Counted from the first letter of the stretch, positions 20,169 through 30,870 are shown. The stretch is DNA of 64,000 nt from Klebsiella africana (GCF_020526085.1 NZ_CP084874.1:930001-994000), one strand, 5' to 3'. A program made the numbers and translations. Notes: generated from the letters alone by a model not told the origin.

Positions 20169-20902
20169 ATCAGGTGAAATCGCTGAAGCAGCTTTCGTAT
20201 GGGGGGCTGGCGGCGGCTGTTCTGCTGATCATCGTCCCGCAGGAAGCGTTCGCCATGCATATCATGGAGGGCTTTTTGCCACCGATGTGGGCGCTGGCGT
20301 GGTGGCTGCTGTTTTTACCCTGCCTGTGGTACGGCCTGGTGCGACTGCGGCGTATCGTCCAGGAGGAGAGCAATCAGAAGGTGCTGCTGGCCCTCTGCGG
20401 GGCGTTTATTTTTGTCCTTTCGGCGCTGAAGATCCCGTCGGTGACCGGCAGCTGTTCGCACCCGACCGGCGTCGGTCTGGCGGTGATCCTCTTCGGGCCG
20501 GGCGTGGTGGCGGTACTGGGGGCAATCGTTCTGCTGTTTCAGGCGCTGCTGCTGGCGCATGGCGGCCTGACCACCCTTGGCGCTAACGGGATGTCGATGG
20601 CGGTGATCGGCCCGATGGTCGGCTATCTGGTGTGGAAACTGGCCTGCCGGGCGGGGATCCGTCGCGATGTCGGGGTCTTTCTCTGCGCCATGCTGGCGGA
20701 TCTGATGACCTACTTTGTCACCTCCGTCCAGCTCGGGGTGGCCTTTCCCGATCCGGCCACCGGGGCAGGTGGATCGATCGCCAAGTTTATGGGGATCTTC
20801 TGCCTGACGCAGATCCCGATCGCCATCGCGGAAGGCTTACTCACCGTGATGATCTACGATCAGCTAACCAAACGGCGACTGATCGCCGCGGAGGGACATT
20901 AA
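20165..20902 (+). CDS. cbiM: CbiM cobalt ECF transporter, substrate-specific subunit
   Basis: 245 residues from ATG at 20165. After an N-terminal hydrophobic signal segment, the conserved metal-binding start of mature CbiM, MHIMEGFLPP, is present; its His residues coordinate Co2+. Several transmembrane segments follow. With CbiN, CbiQ and CbiO it forms the cobalt importer that supplies CbiK. Confidence 0.96.
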   Translation: MNQVKSLKQLSYGGLAAAVLLIIVPQEAFAMHIMEGFLPPMWALAWWLLFLPCLWYGLVRLRRIVQEESNQKVLLALCGAFIFVLSALKIPSVTGSCSHPTGVGLAVILFGPGVVAVLGAIVLLFQALLLAHGGLTTLGANGMSMAVIGPMVGYLVWKLACRAGIRRDVGVFLCAMLADLMTYFVTSVQLGVAFPDPATGAGGSIAKFMGIFCLTQIPIAIAEGLLTVMIYDQLTKRRLIAAEGH

Positions 20903-20903
20903 T

Positions 20904-21185
20904 ATGAAAAAGACCCTGATCCTGTTGGCGATGGTGGTCGCCCTGATGATCCTGCCATTTTTTATTAACCACGGCGGCGAGTTTGGCGGCTCGGACGGTG
21001 AAGCGGAGAGCCAGATCCAGGTAGTGGCGCCGGATTATCAACCCTGGTTCCAGCCGCTATATGAACCGGCGAGTGGCGAGATTGAGAGCCTGCTGTTTAC
21101 CCTGCAGGGCTCGCTGGGCGCAGCGGTGATTTTTTACATTCTCGGATATGCGAGGGGCAGACAGCGCCGTGATGACCGGGTTTGA
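20904..21185 (+). CDS. cbiN: CbiN cobalt transport auxiliary protein
   Basis: 93 residues with two membrane segments (about 4-22 and 68-86) flanking a periplasmic loop, as for CbiN, which is needed together with CbiM for metal capture. It starts one base after the cbiM stop and overlaps cbiQ. Confidence 0.95.
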   Translation: MKKTLILLAMVVALMILPFFINHGGEFGGSDGEAESQIQVVAPDYQPWFQPLYEPASGEIESLLFTLQGSLGAAVIFYILGYARGRQRRDDRV

Positions 21186-21849
21186 CCGACTCAGCTACCA
21201 GAGCCGCTGGCTGCAGGTGGCGCCAGAGCGGAAGTTTCTGCTCTGGCTGCTGCTGATGGTGCTGGCCTTTACGCTGCCGGCGTGGGGCCAGGCGCTGACG
21301 CTGGCGCTGACCGCCGCGCTGACCTGCTGGCTGCTGCGGGTCTCATTCTGGCGCTGGTGCCGCTGGATGGTGCTGCCCTTTGGCTTTTTGCTGGTCGGCG
21401 TGCTGACCATTGTGTTCAGCGTCAGCCGCGACCCGCAGATGCTGTTAGCGAGCTTTCGACTGGGCGCTTTCTCGATAGGGATTTCCGCCCCGGGGCTGGC
21501 CGTGGCTGGAGAGACCTTCTGGCGCAGCCTGGCGGCGATGGCGGCCACGCTCTGGCTGGTGCTTAATTTGCCTTTCCCGCAGCTGATTATTTTACTCAAG
21601 CGCGGTCGCGTACCGCGGCTGTTGACGGAGCAGATCCTGCTGACCTGGCGCTTCATTTTTATTCTGTTGGACGAGGCGATGGCGATTCACCGCGCGCAAA
21701 CTCTGCGTTTTGGCTATGGTAGCGTGCCGCAGGGCTATCGCTCGCTGGCGATGCTGGTGGGACTGCTGTTCACCCGCGTCCTCCTGCGCTATCAACAGAT
21801 GAGCACGGCGCTGGATATCAAATTGTACCAGGGTGATTTTCACCTCTAA
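21172..21849 (+). CDS. cbiQ: CbiQ cobalt ECF transporter T component
   Basis: 225 residues from ATG at 21172 (MTGFDRLSYQSRWLQ), inside the 3' end of cbiN. Multi-pass membrane protein with the EcfT-type coupling motifs that contact the ATPase (LLKRGRVPRLLTEQ and later AQTLRFGYG). It links CbiM to CbiO. Confidence 0.95.
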   Translation: MTGFDRLSYQSRWLQVAPERKFLLWLLLMVLAFTLPAWGQALTLALTAALTCWLLRVSFWRWCRWMVLPFGFLLVGVLTIVFSVSRDPQMLLASFRLGAFSIGISAPGLAVAGETFWRSLAAMAATLWLVLNLPFPQLIILLKRGRVPRLLTEQILLTWRFIFILLDEAMAIHRAQTLRFGYGSVPQGYRSLAMLVGLLFTRVLLRYQQMSTALDIKLYQGDFHL

Positions 21850-21857
21850 GGATAAGT

Positions 21858-22682
21858 ATGCTTGCCACAACCGATCTCTGGTTTCGCTATCAGGATGAGC
21901 CGGTACTTAAAGGGCTGACGCTGGATTTTTCCCGCCACGCGGTGACCGGCCTGGTGGGGGCCAACGGCTGCGGAAAGTCGACGCTGTTTATGAACCTGAG
22001 CGGCCTGCTGCGCCCGCAGCAGGGGGCGGTGCTGTGGCAGGGAGAGGCGCTGAATTACAGCAAGCGCGGTCTGCTGGCGCTGCGCCAGCAGGTGGCGACG
22101 GTGTTTCAGGATCCGGATCAGCAAATCTTTTATACCGATATCGACAGCGATATCGCTTTTAGTCTGCGTAACCTCGGGGTGGCGGAAGAGGAGATCGCCC
22201 GCCGGGTAGATGAGGCGTTGACCCTCGTCGATGCCCAGGGGTTTCGCCAGCAGCCGATCCAGTGCCTCAGTCATGGGCAGAAAAAACGGGTGGCGATCGC
22301 CGGGGCGCTGGTGCTGCAGGCGCGCTACCTGCTGCTTGACGAGCCCACCGCGGGCCTCGATCCCCGTGGGCGGGCGCAGATGATCGCCATCATCCGGCGC
22401 ATTGTCGGGCAGGGGCGACGCGTGGTGATCTCCAGCCACGATATCGATCTGATCTATGAGGTGAGCGACGCCGTTTACGTTTTGCGTCACGGCGAAGTAC
22501 TGGCCGAGGGGGATCCCGGCGAGGTATTTTCCTGCGCGGAGACCATGGCCCGGGCGGGATTGACGCAGCCGTGGCTGGTGAAACTTCATAGCGAACTGGG
22601 GCTGCCGCTGTGTAAAACCGAGGCGGAGTTTTTTCAGCGGATGCACAACAACGCGATAGGCGCGATAAAGGAGGCGTCATGA
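21858..22682 (+). CDS. cbiO: CbiO cobalt ECF transporter ATPase
   Basis: 274 residues. Walker A is GANGCGKST (residues 34-42), the signature is LSHGQKKR and Walker B is [12 protein letters not shown]. It is the ATPase of the CbiMNQO importer. AAGGATAAGT ribosome-binding site; the last four bases overlap cbiP. Confidence 0.96.
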   Translation: MLATTDLWFRYQDEPVLKGLTLDFSRHAVTGLVGANGCGKSTLFMNLSGLLRPQQGAVLWQGEALNYSKRGLLALRQQVATVFQDPDQQIFYTDIDSDIAFSLRNLGVAEEEIARRVDEALTLVDAQGFRQQPIQCLSHGQKKRVAIAGALVLQARYLLLDEPTAGLDPRGRAQMIAIIRRIVGQGRRVVISSHDIDLIYEVSDAVYVLRHGEVLAEGDPGEVFSCAETMARAGLTQPWLVKLHSELGLPLCKTEAEFFQRMHNNAIGAIKEAS

Positions 22683-24202
22683 CGCTGGCAGTGATGTTGC
22701 AGGGCACGGCTTCCGACGTTGGGAAAAGCGTGCTGGTGGCGGGACTGTGCCGCATTTTTTATCAGGATGGGCTGCGTACCGCGCCGTTTAAATCACAGAA
22801 TATGGCGCTGAATTCAGGCATTACGCCGGATGGCAAAGAGATGGGCCGGGCGCAGATTTTCCAGGCCGAAGCGGCCGGGATTGCGCCGGATGTCCGCATG
22901 AATCCGGTTTTGCTCAAGCCCACCAGCGACCGTCAGGCGCAGGTGGTGCTGATGGGGCAGGTGGCGACCAGCATGGATGCGGTGAGCTATCATCAGTACA
23001 AGCCGCGCCTGCGCGAGCAGATCCTCGCGGTCTACCAGAGCCTGGCCGGAGAGTATGAGGCGCTGGTACTGGAAGGCGCCGGCAGTCCGGCGGAGATTAA
23101 CCTGCGCGACCGCGATATCGTCAATATGGGCATGGCCGAGATGGCGCAATGCCCGGTGATCCTGGTGGCCGATATCGACCGCGGCGGGGTGTTTGCCGCG
23201 ATTTACGGCACGCTGGCGCTGCTGCAGCCTCAGGAGCGGGCGCGGGTGAAAGGGGTGATCATCAATAAATTCCGTGGCGATGTGGCGCTCCTGCGCTCAG
23301 GGATAGAGCAAATCGAGGCGTTGACCGGGGTGCCGGTACTGGGCGTTATGCCGTGGCTTGACGTGGATCTCGAGGATGAGGACGGCGTCGCGCTGCAGGC
23401 CGGGAAATACCATCGCACCGACCGACGCGATATCGACATCGCCGTGGTTCACCTGCCGCATATCGCCAATTTTACCGACTTTAACGCCCTGGCGGCGCAG
23501 CCAGACGTCCGGGTGCGCTATGTCCGCGATCCGCAGGCGCTGGCCGACGCCGACCTGGTCATTCTCCCGGGCAGTAAAAATACCCTCGGCGATCTATGCT
23601 GGCTGCGCGAGTGCGGCATGGCGCACGCGGTCGAGCAGGCCAGGCAGCGCAAGGTGCCGCTGCTGGGGATCTGCGGCGGCTATCAGATGCTGGGAGAAAC
23701 CATTATCGATGAGGTGGAGTCTGGCCTTGGCACCCAGCCCGGACTGGGGGTGCTGAAGACTGTGACCCACTTCGCCCAGCACAAAACCACCACCCAGGTG
23801 CAGGCGACCCTGGGGTCTGCGCTCCCGGATTGGTTAGCCGACGCGGCGGGGCTGCGCATCAGTGGCTACGAAATTCATATGGGCGAGACGCGCCGCGAGG
23901 CAGGCTGCCCGCCGCTGCTGCAGCTGCATAAAGCGGGGCAGGCAGTGGACGACGGGGCGATAAGCGATGACGGCCTGGCGTTCGGCACCTATCTCCACGG
24001 CCTGTTCGACAGCGATGCTTTTACCCGGGCGCTGCTCAACGGCCTGCGCCAGCGCAAAGGGCTGGCGCCGCTGGACAGCGCCCTGGAGTATGCCCGCTAT
24101 AAAACCCGGCAGTTTGATCGGCTGGCGGAGGCCATGCGCGAACATATCGCCATCGATAAAATTTACGCCATCATGCGCCAACATCAGGAGCCCCTATGCT
24201 GA
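22679..24202 (+). CDS. cbiP: CbiP adenosylcobyric acid synthase
   Basis: 507 residues. The N-terminal P-loop is GTASDVGKS (9-17), and the C-terminal glutamine amidotransferase has its nucleophile in [12 protein letters not shown]. It amidates side chains b, d, e and g of adenosylcobyrinate diamide. The start overlaps cbiO and the end overlaps cobU by seven bases. Confidence 0.97.
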   Translation: MTLAVMLQGTASDVGKSVLVAGLCRIFYQDGLRTAPFKSQNMALNSGITPDGKEMGRAQIFQAEAAGIAPDVRMNPVLLKPTSDRQAQVVLMGQVATSMDAVSYHQYKPRLREQILAVYQSLAGEYEALVLEGAGSPAEINLRDRDIVNMGMAEMAQCPVILVADIDRGGVFAAIYGTLALLQPQERARVKGVIINKFRGDVALLRSGIEQIEALTGVPVLGVMPWLDVDLEDEDGVALQAGKYHRTDRRDIDIAVVHLPHIANFTDFNALAAQPDVRVRYVRDPQALADADLVILPGSKNTLGDLCWLRECGMAHAVEQARQRKVPLLGICGGYQMLGETIIDEVESGLGTQPGLGVLKTVTHFAQHKTTTQVQATLGSALPDWLADAAGLRISGYEIHMGETRREAGCPPLLQLHKAGQAVDDGAISDDGLAFGTYLHGLFDSDAFTRALLNGLRQRKGLAPLDSALEYARYKTRQFDRLAEAMREHIAIDKIYAIMRQHQEPLC

Positions 24203-24741
24203 CTCTGGTTACCGGCGGCGCGCGCAGCGGTAAAAGCCGCCATGCCGAGGCGCTGATTGCCGATGCGCCGCAGGTGTTATATATCGCCACCTCGCAAATC
24301 TTTGACGATGAGATGGCCGCAAGGATCCAGCATCATCGCGACGGCAGGCCGGTCCACTGGCGCACCGCCGAGCGCTGGCAGCAGCTTGATGAACTGATCA
24401 CCCCGGCTATCGCCCCAGAGGAGGCCATTCTGCTGGAATGCATCACCACCATGGTTACCAACCTGCTGTTCGCGCTCGGCGGCGACAGCGACCCCGACGG
24501 CTGGGATTACGCCGCCATGGAACGGGCTATTGATGACGAAATTGGCGTGCTGATTGCCGCCTGTCAGCGCTGTCCGGCGCACGTGGTGCTGGTGACCAAC
24601 GAGGTGGGGATGGGCATTGTGCCGGAGAACCGCCTGGCGCGGCATTTTCGCGATATCGCCGGGCGGGTCAATCAGCGCCTGGCGGCAGCGGCGGATGCGG
24701 TCTGGCTGGTGGTCTCTGGCATCGGCGTCAAAATCAAATAA
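24196..24741 (+). CDS. cobU: CobU adenosylcobinamide kinase / guanylyltransferase
   Basis: 181 residues. Begins [18 protein letters not shown] with the P-loop at 7-14, followed by the His-containing segment with the expected guanylylated histidine near [10 protein letters not shown]. It makes adenosylcobinamide-GDP, the substrate of CobS. In Salmonella and E. coli cobS follows directly; here the next gene is cobT. Confidence 0.96.
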   Translation: MLTLVTGGARSGKSRHAEALIADAPQVLYIATSQIFDDEMAARIQHHRDGRPVHWRTAERWQQLDELITPAIAPEEAILLECITTMVTNLLFALGGDSDPDGWDYAAMERAIDDEIGVLIAACQRCPAHVVLVTNEVGMGIVPENRLARHFRDIAGRVNQRLAAAADAVWLVVSGIGVKIK

Positions 24742-24784
24742 CTCAATCGCTGGCTGACCGGGCCAGCCCTGGCAGGGATTCTGT
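24742..24784 (+). other. cobU-cobT junction where cobS is expected
   Basis: Only 43 bases separate cobU from cobT. They contain a small CTGGC / GCCAG hairpin (about 24752-24770) and no coding remnant of cobS that I can recognise. CobS, which joins adenosylcobinamide-GDP to alpha-ribazole, must therefore be encoded elsewhere if the pathway is complete. Confidence 0.6.
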
Positions 24785-25840
24785 ATGCAAAATTTAAACA
24801 CGGTTCTGCGGGCGATCCCCGCGCCGGACGCCGACGCCATGGCGCGGGCACAACACCATATCGACGGCTTACTCAAGCCCCCCGGCAGCCTCGGGCGTCT
24901 GGAGGCGCTGGCGGTGCAACTGGCGGGAATGCCCGGCCTGGGCGGTCAGCCGCAGGTGGCGAAAAAAGCCCTGCTGGTGATGTGCGCCGACCATGGAGTG
25001 TGGGACGAAGGGGTGGCGATTTCGCCGAAGGCGGTCACCGCCATCCAGGCGGCAAATATGACCCGCGGCACCACCGGCGTCTGCGTGCTCGCTGCCCAGG
25101 CCGGAGCGAAAGTGCATGTGATTGATGTCGGTATCGATAGCGAACCGCTCCCCGGCGTGGTGAATATGCGGGTGGCGCGGGGCTGCGGCAATATTGCCCG
25201 CGGCCCGGCGATGAGCCGTGAGCAGGGGCAGGAATTGCTGCTGGAGGTGATGCGCTACACCCGCGCGCTGGCCCAGGAGGGCGTTACTCTGTTTGGCGTC
25301 GGCGAACTGGGGATGGCCAATACCACGCCGGCGGCGGCGATCGTCAGCGTCCTGACCGGTAGCGATGCGCAGGAGGTGGTCGGGATTGGCGCCAATCTGC
25401 CGCTGGCGAAGGTTGGCAACAAGGTGGAGGTGGTGCGGCGGGCTATCGCCGTCAATCAGCCCGACCCGAATGATGGCCTTGATGTGCTGAGCAAAGTCGG
25501 TGGTTTCGATCTGCTGGGAATGACCGGTGTCATGCTGGGGGCGGCGTCCTGTGGGCTGCCGGTGGTGCTGGATGGCTTTCTCTCCTACGCTGCGGCGCTG
25601 GCGGCGTGCCAGATAGCGCCGGCGGTAAAACCGTATCTGATCCCGTCCCACTATTCGGCGGAGAAGGGGGCGCGTATCGCGCTGGCGCACCTGGGCCTCG
25701 AACCGTATCTCAATATGGGCATGCGTCTGGGAGAAGGCAGCGGCGCGGCGCTGGCGATGCCGATCGTCGAGGCGGCCTGCGCGATGTACCATCGCATGGG
25801 CATGCTGGCGGCAAGCAATATTGTGTTACCGAAGGGGTAA
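24785..25840 (+). CDS. cobT: CobT nicotinate-nucleotide:dimethylbenzimidazole phosphoribosyltransferase
   Basis: 351 residues, full length. It contains [17 protein letters not shown] near the N-terminus and [19 protein letters not shown] family motifs (here [14 protein letters not shown]). It makes alpha-ribazole phosphate, the lower-ligand precursor of B12. ATG at 24785 after AGGGATT. Last gene of the cbi-cob operon. Confidence 0.97.
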   Translation: MQNLNTVLRAIPAPDADAMARAQHHIDGLLKPPGSLGRLEALAVQLAGMPGLGGQPQVAKKALLVMCADHGVWDEGVAISPKAVTAIQAANMTRGTTGVCVLAAQAGAKVHVIDVGIDSEPLPGVVNMRVARGCGNIARGPAMSREQGQELLLEVMRYTRALAQEGVTLFGVGELGMANTTPAAAIVSVLTGSDAQEVVGIGANLPLAKVGNKVEVVRRAIAVNQPDPNDGLDVLSKVGGFDLLGMTGVMLGAASCGLPVVLDGFLSYAAALAACQIAPAVKPYLIPSHYSAEKGARIALAHLGLEPYLNMGMRLGEGSGAALAMPIVEAACAMYHRMGMLAASNIVLPKG

Positions 25841-25904
25841 GCAGGAGATGGGGGCGGCAATGGCCGTTCCCGTTTTCGGCAGAGGTTTTGCCGACGGCAG
25901 AAAC

Positions 25905-25928
25905 AAAAAAACACCCTTGAGGGTGTTT
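25905..25928 (-). terminator. Terminator of the tRNA-Met array
   Basis: AAACACCC / GGGTGTTT stem of 8 bp with a 4-base loop. Read on the minus strand it is followed by a run of seven T, a strong rho-independent terminator placed just after the last tRNA gene. It may also stop plus-strand readthrough from cobT, though without a U tract in that direction. Confidence 0.85.
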
Positions 25929-25935
25929 GTAATGT

Positions 25936-26012
<77 letters not shown>

Positions 26013-26044
26013 TCACCGTACTGCTTCACTTTGTCAAATTTGAT

Positions 26045-26121
<77 letters not shown>

Positions 26122-26154
26122 TCACCGTACTGCTTTACTTCATCAAATTTTAAT

Positions 26155-26231
<77 letters not shown>

Positions 26232-26244
26232 TCCGTGGAAGCGC

Positions 26245-26272
26245 ACTATACTCCGCTAGCGAGATGATGCAA
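26245..26272 (-). promoter_or_regulatory. Sigma70 promoter of the tRNA-Met array
   Basis: On the minus strand TTGCAT (26272-26267), a 16-base spacer and TATAGT (26250-26245), followed by a GC-rich discriminator GCGC, typical of stringently controlled tRNA promoters. It lies 14 bases upstream of the first tRNA. Confidence 0.75.
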
Positions 26273-26441
26273 CCTTTTTTCGACCAAATCGACATTTTTG
26301 TAAGAATTGGCTTATAAAACGCCACGTTGTGGTGTTTTTTTACACAAATCTGTGCCATCGATGAGATCGCGCATTTCAATAGCCCCGGCGCTTTGTTATC
26401 TTCAACACGCACTAAGGCTTCGCAGCAAAAGATGAGATACC

Positions 26442-27539
26442 ATGAAAGGACGTTGGGCAAAATATGTAGCGACGGGGGCAATGCTGGCCATGCTCGCCGC
26501 CTGTTCCTCAAAACCGACCGACCGCGGTCAGCAATATAGCGATGGCAAGTTCACCCAGCCGTTTTCACTGGTAAACCAGCCGGATGCCGTCGGGGCGCCG
26601 ATCAACGCCGGCGACTTCTCCGAGCAGGTTAATCAAATTCGTAACGCCTCGCCACGCCTCTATAATAGCCAGAGCAACGTCTATAACGCCCTGCAGGAGT
26701 GGCTGCGCGCCGGCGGCGACACCCGCACGCTGCGCCAGTTTGGCATCGACGCCTGGCAGATGCAGGGCACAGACAACTATGGCAACGTCCAGTTTACCGG
26801 CTATTACACGCCGGTGGTGCAGGCGCGCCACACCCGTCAGGGCGAATTCCAGTACCCCATTTACCGTATGCCGCCGAAGCGCGGTAAGCTGCCGTCCCGC
26901 GCCAGCATCTATGCCGGCGCGCTGAGCGATAACTATGTGCTGGCGTACAGCAACTCGTTGATGGATAACTTCATCATGGACGTGCAGGGCAGCGGCTATA
27001 TCGACTTTGGCGATGGTTCGCCGCTCAACTTCTTTAGCTATGCCGGGAAAAACGGCTGGCCCTATCGCAGCATCGGCAAAGTGCTGATCGACCGCGGGGA
27101 AGTGAAGAAAGAAGATATGTCGATGCAGGCGATCCGCGAGTGGGGTGAAAAGCACAGCGAAGCGGAAGTGCGTGAGCTGCTGGAGCAGAACCCGTCGTTC
27201 GTGTTCTTTAAACCGCAGTCTTTCGCGCCGGTGAAAGGGGCCAGCGCTGTGCCGCTGATCGGCCGCGCCTCGGTGGCCTCCGACCGGTCGATTATTCCGC
27301 CAGGAACCACCTTGCTGGCCGAGGTGCCTCTGCTGGATAATAACGGCAAGTTTAACGGCCAGTACGAACTGCGCCTGATGGTCGCCCTCGACGTCGGCGG
27401 GGCCATCAAAGGCCAGCATTTCGACATCTATCAGGGCATTGGGCCTGACGCAGGCCACCGTGCCGGCTGGTATAACCACTATGGCCGCGTATGGGTGCTG
27501 AAAAACGCCCCGGGCGCGGGGAATGTTTTTAGCGGCTAA
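26442..27539 (+). CDS. mltA: MltA membrane-bound lytic murein transglycosylase A
   Basis: 365 residues. Signal peptide with lipobox LAAC (MLAMLAACSS), giving an outer-membrane lipoprotein after cleavage before the Cys near residue 21. The 3D and MltA domains follow; the C-terminal part has LMVALDVGGAIKGQHFDIY with catalytic Asp candidates. It cleaves peptidoglycan to 1,6-anhydromuropeptides. First gene to the right of the tRNA array. Confidence 0.97.
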   Translation: MKGRWAKYVATGAMLAMLAACSSKPTDRGQQYSDGKFTQPFSLVNQPDAVGAPINAGDFSEQVNQIRNASPRLYNSQSNVYNALQEWLRAGGDTRTLRQFGIDAWQMQGTDNYGNVQFTGYYTPVVQARHTRQGEFQYPIYRMPPKRGKLPSRASIYAGALSDNYVLAYSNSLMDNFIMDVQGSGYIDFGDGSPLNFFSYAGKNGWPYRSIGKVLIDRGEVKKEDMSMQAIREWGEKHSEAEVRELLEQNPSFVFFKPQSFAPVKGASAVPLIGRASVASDRSIIPPGTTLLAEVPLLDNNGKFNGQYELRLMVALDVGGAIKGQHFDIYQGIGPDAGHRAGWYNHYGRVWVLKNAPGAGNVFSG

Positions 27540-27566
27540 CTCCCCTGGCCGTGCCTGTTGACCAGG

Positions 27567-27604
27567 GCGCCCGGATGACGCCGCTTGCGGCGGCCTCCGG
27601 GCGC
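27567..27604 (+). terminator. GC-rich hairpin after mltA
   Basis: Inverted repeat GCGCCCGGA / TCCGGGCGC enclosing a second GCCGC / GCGGC hairpin, 28 bases after the mltA stop and followed by TGTCATTTT. Probably a terminator with REP-like character. Confidence 0.6.
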
Positions 27605-27626
27605 TGTCATTTTGTTCTGAGGTTCT

Positions 27627-28436
27627 ATGTCTGTTGTAATCAGCGATGCCTGGCGCCAGCGTTTTGGCGGTACGGCACGTTTATATGGTGAAAAAGCGCT
27701 GCAATGTTTTGCCGACGCCCACGTCTGCGTGGTCGGGATCGGCGGGGTCGGCTCCTGGGCGGCGGAAGCGCTGGCGCGGACCGGCATCGGGGCGATCACC
27801 CTTATCGATATGGACGATGTCTGCGTCACCAACACCAATCGTCAGATCCACGCCCTCAGCGGCAACGTAGGGCTGGCGAAAGCGGAAGTGATGGCGGAGC
27901 GTATTCGCCTGATCAACCCGGAGTGTCGGGTGACGGTGGTGGATGATTTCGTGACCCCAGAAAACGTGGCGGAATATCTTGGCGTCGGCTTTAGCTATGT
28001 TATCGACGCTATCGATAGCGTCCGGCCGAAAGCGGCGCTTATCGCCTGGTGTCGCCGCTACAAGGTGCCGCTGGTGACTACCGGCGGGGCGGGTGGCCAG
28101 ATTGACCCAACGCAGATTCAGGTCGCTGACCTGGCGAAGACCATCCAGGATCCGCTGGCGGCCAAACTGCGCGAGCGGCTGAAAAGCCAGTTTGGGGTGG
28201 TGAAAAACAGCAAAGGTAAGCTCGGTGTGGACTGCGTCTTCTCTACCGAAGCGCTGGTCTACCCGCAGGCGGACGGCAGCGTCTGCGCAATGAAGAGCAC
28301 GGCGGAAGGGCCGAAGCGGATGGACTGCGCTTCCGGTTTTGGCGCGGCGACGATGGTGACCGCGACCTTCGGGTTCGTCGCGGTGTCGCATGCCCTGAAG
28401 AAGATGCTGGCGAAGGCGGAGCGGCAGACGACGTAA
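27627..28436 (+). CDS. tcdA: TcdA (CsdL) tRNA threonylcarbamoyladenosine dehydratase
   Basis: 269 residues, E1/MoeB-type ATP-binding fold with VVGIGGVGSWAAEALAR at about 36-52 and the DMDDVCVTNTNRQ nucleotide loop. It cyclises t6A37 to ct6A in ANN-decoding tRNAs, using the CsdA-CsdE sulfur relay encoded on the other strand just downstream. Confidence 0.97.
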   Translation: MSVVISDAWRQRFGGTARLYGEKALQCFADAHVCVVGIGGVGSWAAEALARTGIGAITLIDMDDVCVTNTNRQIHALSGNVGLAKAEVMAERIRLINPECRVTVVDDFVTPENVAEYLGVGFSYVIDAIDSVRPKAALIAWCRRYKVPLVTTGGAGGQIDPTQIQVADLAKTIQDPLAAKLRERLKSQFGVVKNSKGKLGVDCVFSTEALVYPQADGSVCAMKSTAEGPKRMDCASGFGAATMVTATFGFVAVSHALKKMLAKAERQTT

Positions 28437-28440
28437 ATTC

Positions 28441-28571
28441 CCGGGTCGCGGCGCAGGCGCCTTACCCGGTCTACAGAACAATTCCCCGGAGGCGGCGCTG
28501 CGCACCTGTCCGGGCGACAAAACTGCATGAGCCCGTAGCCCGGGCAAGGCGCGTCAAGCGCCGCCCTCGGG
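28441..28571. repeat. Cluster of REP-like palindromes
   Basis: The tcdA-csdE convergent gap holds three GC-rich REP-like units: about 28441-28476 (GCGCAGGCGC core then TTACCCGG), 28484-28514 and 28535-28571 (GTAGCCCGGGCAAGGCGCG ... CGCCGCCCTCGGG). Such units terminate or stabilise transcripts in enterobacteria. Confidence 0.65.
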
Positions 28572-28577
28572 ATGAGC

Positions 28578-29015
28578 TTAAACCTCAACCTCGCGGGCGG
28601 CGGCAAGCACCGCCTCACTCAGCGCATTCAGGCCCTGGCTGCGCGAGGCGCTGAGCTGGCCGCGCAGCCCCAGCTCGTCGAACAGCGCCAGCGGATCCTG
28701 CGCCATGATCCCGGCGCGGGTCTTTCCTTCCACGGCGGTTAAAAGTACCGCCAGCAGACCGCGCACAATCCGTCCTTCGCTGTCGCCAAAGAAGTGCAGC
28801 CTACCCTCGGCGTCCTCCTCATAGCCCAGCCAGACGCGGTTCTCACACCCGGCAATCTCATGGGCCTGCGCTTTGCGCTCGTCGGTCAGCGTCGGCAACT
28901 TTTTGCCCAATAAAATCAGCTGACGGTATTTATCCTCCCACTGGATCAGCGGGGCGAAGGTCTGGCGCAGCGTAGCGTCGGTAATGGTTGTGCCGAAGGG
29001 GTGCAGAGTTGTCAT
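28578..29015 (-). CDS. csdE: CsdE sulfur acceptor protein
   Basis: 145 residues, SufE family. The acceptor cysteine is Cys57 in [11 protein letters not shown]. It accepts persulfide sulfur from CsdA and passes it to CsdL/TcdA. The start overlaps the csdA stop by one base, so csdA-csdE is an operon. Confidence 0.96.
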   Translation of the reverse strand: MTTLHPFGTTITDATLRQTFAPLIQWEDKYRQLILLGKKLPTLTDERKAQAHEIAGCENRVWLGYEEDAEGRLHFFGDSEGRIVRGLLAVLLTAVEGKTRAGIMAQDPLALFDELGLRGQLSASRSQGLNALSEAVLAAAREVEV

Positions 29016-30220
29016 TAATCCACCAGAATTTCCAGGGCGCGATCCACCGCGTGGACCAGCGCCGCAACATCGTCTTGGGTATTGTAGGGGGCGAAAGAGG
29101 CCCGCAGGGTGCCGCTGACCCCTAAGGCCGCCAGCAGCGGCTGGGCGCAGTGTTGCCCGGCGCGCAGGGCAATGCCGGACTCCGCCAGCAGCGTCACCAG
29201 ATCGCTGTGATGAATACCCGTAAATTCAAAGGCCAACAGGCTTGACTGCTGGCAGCGGAAAGAGCGGAAGCCCGGCCGTTTCGCCAGTTCCTCTTCCGCC
29301 AGGCTCGCCAGACTGCGGCTCCAGTTTTCCGCCTGGCCGATATCGCTCTGCGCCAGCCACTCCAGCGCGGCGCTGAGGCCGATCACCCCGGCGACATTCG
29401 GCGTACCGGCCTCGAGGCCATAGGGGGCCGGCTGTGGCGTAAAGCCGTCAAAGCTGACCTCGGCGATCATTTTCCCGCCGCCGAGCCAGGGCGACATCGC
29501 CGCCAGCAGCTCGCTTTTGCCGTACAGGGCGCCGATCCCGGTCGGGCCATACAGCTTATGGCCGGAAAAGGCGTAAAAATCGATATCCAGCGCCTGCACG
29601 TCCGCCGGGAAATGCACCGCCCCCTGGGCACCGTCGACCATCACCACCATCCCGGCGGTGTGGGCAAGGCGGATAGCCTGGGCCAGGTCCGGGCAGCCGC
29701 CGGTAACGTTGGACATCTGGCCGATGGCCAGCACCCGGCTGCGCGGGGTAATCAGCGCGCTGAGGCTGGCGATATCCGGCAGACGGTCGGCGCCAAGCGG
29801 CAGTTTGACCACTCTGGCGCCGGTCTGCCCGGCCACCATCAGCCAGGGCACGAGGTTGGCATGATGCTCGGCTTCGCTAACGATAATTTCATCGCCAGGC
29901 TGCAGGCGCGGCCGGACGTAGCTCTGCGCCACCATATTGATGGCCTCGGTGGTCCCCCGCGTCCAGACGATATCTTTGCCGGAAGGGGCGTTAAGCCACG
30001 CTGCCACGCGATCGCGGGCCGCCTCGTAGCGCTCGGTCAGCCGCTGGGCGGCGGCGAACTGGCTGCGATGGACATTGCCGGCGCTCAGGCGATAAAACTG
30101 GTCGCTGGCATCGATCACCGCCAGCGGTTTGAGCGCTGTCGCCGCGCTGTCGAGATAGACGCCGGCATCGGCCAGAGCCGGAAACTGCGCGCGAAAGTGC
30201 ACCGGGTTGAATGCGTTCAT
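29015..30220 (-). CDS. csdA: CsdA cysteine desulfurase
   Basis: 401 residues from ATG at 30220 ([20 protein letters not shown]); an in-frame extension upstream is not conserved. Class V aminotransferase fold with the PLP lysine in [12 protein letters not shown] and the active-site Cys in [10 protein letters not shown]. It removes sulfur from cysteine as persulfide for CsdE. Confidence 0.96.
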   Translation of the reverse strand: MNAFNPVHFRAQFPALADAGVYLDSAATALKPLAVIDASDQFYRLSAGNVHRSQFAAAQRLTERYEAARDRVAAWLNAPSGKDIVWTRGTTEAINMVAQSYVRPRLQPGDEIIVSEAEHHANLVPWLMVAGQTGARVVKLPLGADRLPDIASLSALITPRSRVLAIGQMSNVTGGCPDLAQAIRLAHTAGMVVMVDGAQGAVHFPADVQALDIDFYAFSGHKLYGPTGIGALYGKSELLAAMSPWLGGGKMIAEVSFDGFTPQPAPYGLEAGTPNVAGVIGLSAALEWLAQSDIGQAENWSRSLASLAEEELAKRPGFRSFRCQQSSLLAFEFTGIHHSDLVTLLAESGIALRAGQHCAQPLLAALGVSGTLRASFAPYNTQDDVAALVHAVDRALEILVD

Positions 30221-30411
30221 GGAATTCCTCGTATTAATACCGCGATCGTCGCGCAATTTGCCGGGCGTGACAAGGTCTCTGCGTCCTGTGGAATTGTCCG
30301 AATGTGACTCCACGTCCGTCAAAGAGGGTTATGCTGAAAAGTGTTGGGTTTGTGTTTTAACCTATTACTTAACGAGTTACGAATAGTATAAATAGCCGTA
30401 AGGAGAGAAGA

Positions 30412-30642
30412 ATGAAAATGACTAAGGCCGCTGCGATTATCTCTGCCTGTATGCTGACTTTAGGCCTGAGCGCCTGTTCCTCTAACTATGTGATGCATAC
30501 CAATGATGGGCGGACCATCGTTACCGACGGGAAACCGCAAACCGATAATGACACTGGCATGATCTCGTATAAAGACGCGTGGGGCAACAAACAGCAGATC
30601 AATCGCTCTGACGTGAAACAGCTGGGTGAACTGGACGAGTAA
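30412..30642 (+). CDS. ygdI: YgdI small lipoprotein (DUF903)
   Basis: 76 residues. Lipoprotein signal peptide with LSACSS lipobox (Cys at about 22), then the DUF903/SH3-like domain YVMHTNDGRTIVTDGKPQ. Function unknown. ATG at 30412 follows AAGGAGAGAAGA. Convergent with the GcvB sRNA gene. Confidence 0.93.
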   Translation: MKMTKAAAIISACMLTLGLSACSSNYVMHTNDGRTIVTDGKPQTDNDTGMISYKDAWGNKQQINRSDVKQLGELDE

Positions 30643-30656
30643 GGCAGTAAAAAGGC

Positions 30657-30864
30657 AAAAAAAAGCACCGCGCGTTGCGGTGCTACATTAAATCACTATG
30701 GACAGACAGGGTAAATGTACAGGAAGTGAAAAGGGGTAGCTTTGCTACCAGGGTCTGCAAAGACAGACCAATTGCAAACACAACAACACAACATCACAAC
30801 CGTAAGCCAAAAGCTTGATGGAACACGCATTCCAAAAAAAGCTTCTCGTTCCGGCTCAGGAAGT
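30657..30864 (-). ncRNA. gcvB: GcvB small RNA
   Basis: About 208 nt on the minus strand, divergent from gcvA. The 5' end ACTTCCTGAGCCGGAACG, the GU-rich R1 target-binding segment (about 30760-30805, with repeated TGTTGTG), the conserved GGTAGCAAAGCTACC hairpin region and the 3' terminator GCACCGC / GCGGTGC plus eight T all match GcvB. It represses amino-acid and peptide transporter mRNAs with Hfq. The 3' terminator also serves convergent ygdI. Confidence 0.95.
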
Positions 30865-30870
30865 GCCGCC

